64,000 bases of DNA from Musa acuminata AAA Group. Taxonomy: Eukaryota; Streptophyta; Magnoliopsida; Zingiberales; Musaceae. This document shows, piece by piece, positions 62,755 to 64,000 of the stretch (position 1 is its first letter; every line of letters begins with the position of its first letter). The notes beneath the pieces were generated by a model. It worked only from the letters and a program-made list of their open reading frames with translations, was not told the DNA's origin and did no database searches. The position numbers were made by a program, and so were the translations under genes. The stretch is from assembly GCF_036884655.1 (NCBI RefSeq), contig NC_088330.1, positions 27,840,001-27,904,000 on the forward strand, read 5' to 3'.

Positions 62755-63395
62755 TTACCCAAATGGGTATACTCCTATCCATGATATTAAATAATAAACT
62801 TAATTTAATTCCTAGAGCATAAAAGGACACCATTAAAAGGTTTATAAAAAATCAAATATTAATGGAATATGAATTTCATGGAGAGGTATGCACACAAGTC
62901 TGAACTCTGCGAACTAGTTTTATTTTCCTAAGCCCTCAGTTAACCTATGCAACGAAGGAGTCTTTTGGAGGTTTGAACCTGATAAAACTTTGCATGATGC
63001 TTTGATTTAGACGACAACACTTAGGAAACAAGCCATGTTGGAACAACTTTGACATATGGGATTGATGATTATTTCTGACACCGACACAGAGAATTTTTAG
63101 TGATAGTATCAACATTATTGACCTGAGAACTGTGATTAGTCCATCAGAACTTCTAAAAGATCTACCGTTATTGCTTGAGACAAAGACATTGTCGTCCATC
63201 CATTACATCAATAATGTTCCTGCTCTGTGTTCACATGCATCAACTACATAGGTCAGAGGCAGGAGAGTTGCAAAGGAACCATTAGATGGAGCACTTCCAC
63301 ATAGTTCATCCATGAACACATTGTACTGCTGCCCCTTAGAAGTTGGTGCTGGCACAACATAATAAGATAATTCTTAACATTTTGATTTTCTGCAT

Positions 63396-63492
<97 letters not shown>

Positions 63493-63740
63493 CAACAGGA
63501 GTGTCAAATTTATTATTAATTCTTTAACATAAGAATCGTTGGCATAAAAGAGATGATTTTATATGTGCACACAACAGAAATTTGACCATAATCATGAAAT
63601 CTTTACAAAAATTTAAAAGTATATTGACGAAATACAGTCATGCTTCAAAAGAAATTGAAGCTTTAAATTTAAACCATGACAATGGAGACCTACTATATCA
63701 AACTAATATAGTTCTCTTGCTTTTTCTTTTTCTTTTTCTC
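62755..63740. other. 3' flank of F-box copy 3
   Basis: Matches 30455-31411 in order (listed there). An additional (TA)n tract interrupts it at 63398-63489, where unit 2 has only 'cttcatggatacagagaaag' (31131-31150). Confidence 0.7.
63398..63489. repeat. (TA)n microsatellite in the F-box flank
   Basis: About 46 TA dinucleotides, absent from the corresponding place of unit 2. The minus-strand ORF 63253-63507 with a run of Tyr-Ile is its translation and not a gene. Confidence 0.9.
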
Positions 63741-64000
63741 TCATATCAAACTTGGTGTGATCCAAAATCGTTTGATGATAGATTCTGATCCTCTAGCTAT
63801 TGTGTCAACGCCATCTTTTTTTATGATGTAAACATCTCGTGACCATTGGTTAATGGAATACATACAATTACCATAACATTTTGCGTCATGAGCCGAGATT
63901 GACATCGCCTGATTATTATTTTTTAGGAATAATGTTTGATCACCCAAACTCTCGATCTTGATCCACGTCTCATTCTTCAAATCGAGTCGAAATAAGATGA
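63741..64000 (-). CDS. F-box/DUF295 protein, copy 3 (C-terminal end, runs off window)
   Basis: Minus-strand frame open from the window edge to the stop at 63741. It reads ILFRLDLKNETWIKIESLGDQ, TLFLKNNNQAMSISAHDAKC, CYGNCMYSINQWSRDVYII and ends FWITPSLI, the C-terminal quarter of the DUF295 domain. It aligns without gaps or stops to the last 85 or so residues of the 31412-32485 protein, which ends LWITPNLI. The F-box end lies beyond 64000, so whether this copy is intact cannot be told. Its 3' flank is homologous to that of copy 2. Confidence 0.8.
   Translation of the reverse strand, partial: ILFRLDLKNETWIKIESLGDQTLFLKNNNQAMSISAHDAKCYGNCMYSINQWSRDVYIIKKDGVDTIARGSESIIKRFWITPSLI

Noticed and set aside
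63253..63507. 84-codon ORF with a Tyr-Ile run
   Set aside because: Translation of the (TA)n microsatellite.

Overview
This is nuclear DNA of a flowering plant. It holds few host genes in a dense, nested bed of retrotransposon debris. The first exon of the one multi-exon gene is very GC-rich and its later exons are not. That 5'-to-3' GC gradient is typical of commelinid monocots, so a monocot is my best guess; nothing here fixes the species. I see no bacterial genes, CRISPR array, rRNA or tRNA gene.

Host genes. (1) A five-exon papain-family cysteine protease with a C-terminal granulin domain, XBCP3-like, at 5930-12289 (+), 440 codons, with a 4.5 kb first intron. (2) Three related F-box/DUF295 genes, all on the minus strand: a frameshifted copy at 13214-14272, an intact 357-codon copy at 31412-32485, and the C-terminal end of a third running off the window at 63741-64000. 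Their flanks are homologous too, so these are duplicated units rather than isolated genes. (3) A broken 3' end of a purple acid phosphatase gene at 3299-3905, cut by a Ty1-copia element.

Layout. 1-632: end of a SIRE-type LTR. 690-3298: decayed copia pol and 3' LTR. 3299-4048: phosphatase relic and a short tandem repeat. 5930-12289: the protease gene, with an antisense Ty3-gypsy 5' end in intron 1. 13.2-15.3 kb: F-box unit 1. 15707-23335: copia element A (minus), inserted in an older LTR-like sequence. 24-30.4 kb: the displaced rest of F-box unit 1, then two copies of a 74-bp plus 46-bp minisatellite block separated by gypsy and SIRE pieces. 30.5-33.5 kb: F-box unit 2. 34-35.8 kb: gypsy gag relic and a partial copy of an inverted-repeat element. 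35845-49064: copia element B (plus), with an inverted, tandemly repeated relative (C, minus) inside it. 49.1-51.1 kb: a foldback or Mutator-like inverted-repeat element. 51.6-57.3 kb: an antisense gypsy element holding a solo LTR (52150-56335), which itself holds a SIRE solo LTR (53616-55011). 57.3-62.2 kb: inverted SIRE remnant and gypsy LTR repeats. 62.75-64 kb: F-box unit 3.

I found no coordinated multi-gene system. The notable content is genome-dynamic. It includes textbook target-site duplications with an empty-site control, a template-switch patch inside one LTR, a duplicated primer-binding site, repeated small hairpins in the copia leader, paired G-boxes in the copia LTR, and duplicated F-box units at different stages of decay. 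Boundaries and homologies were read by eye, so identities are described qualitatively.
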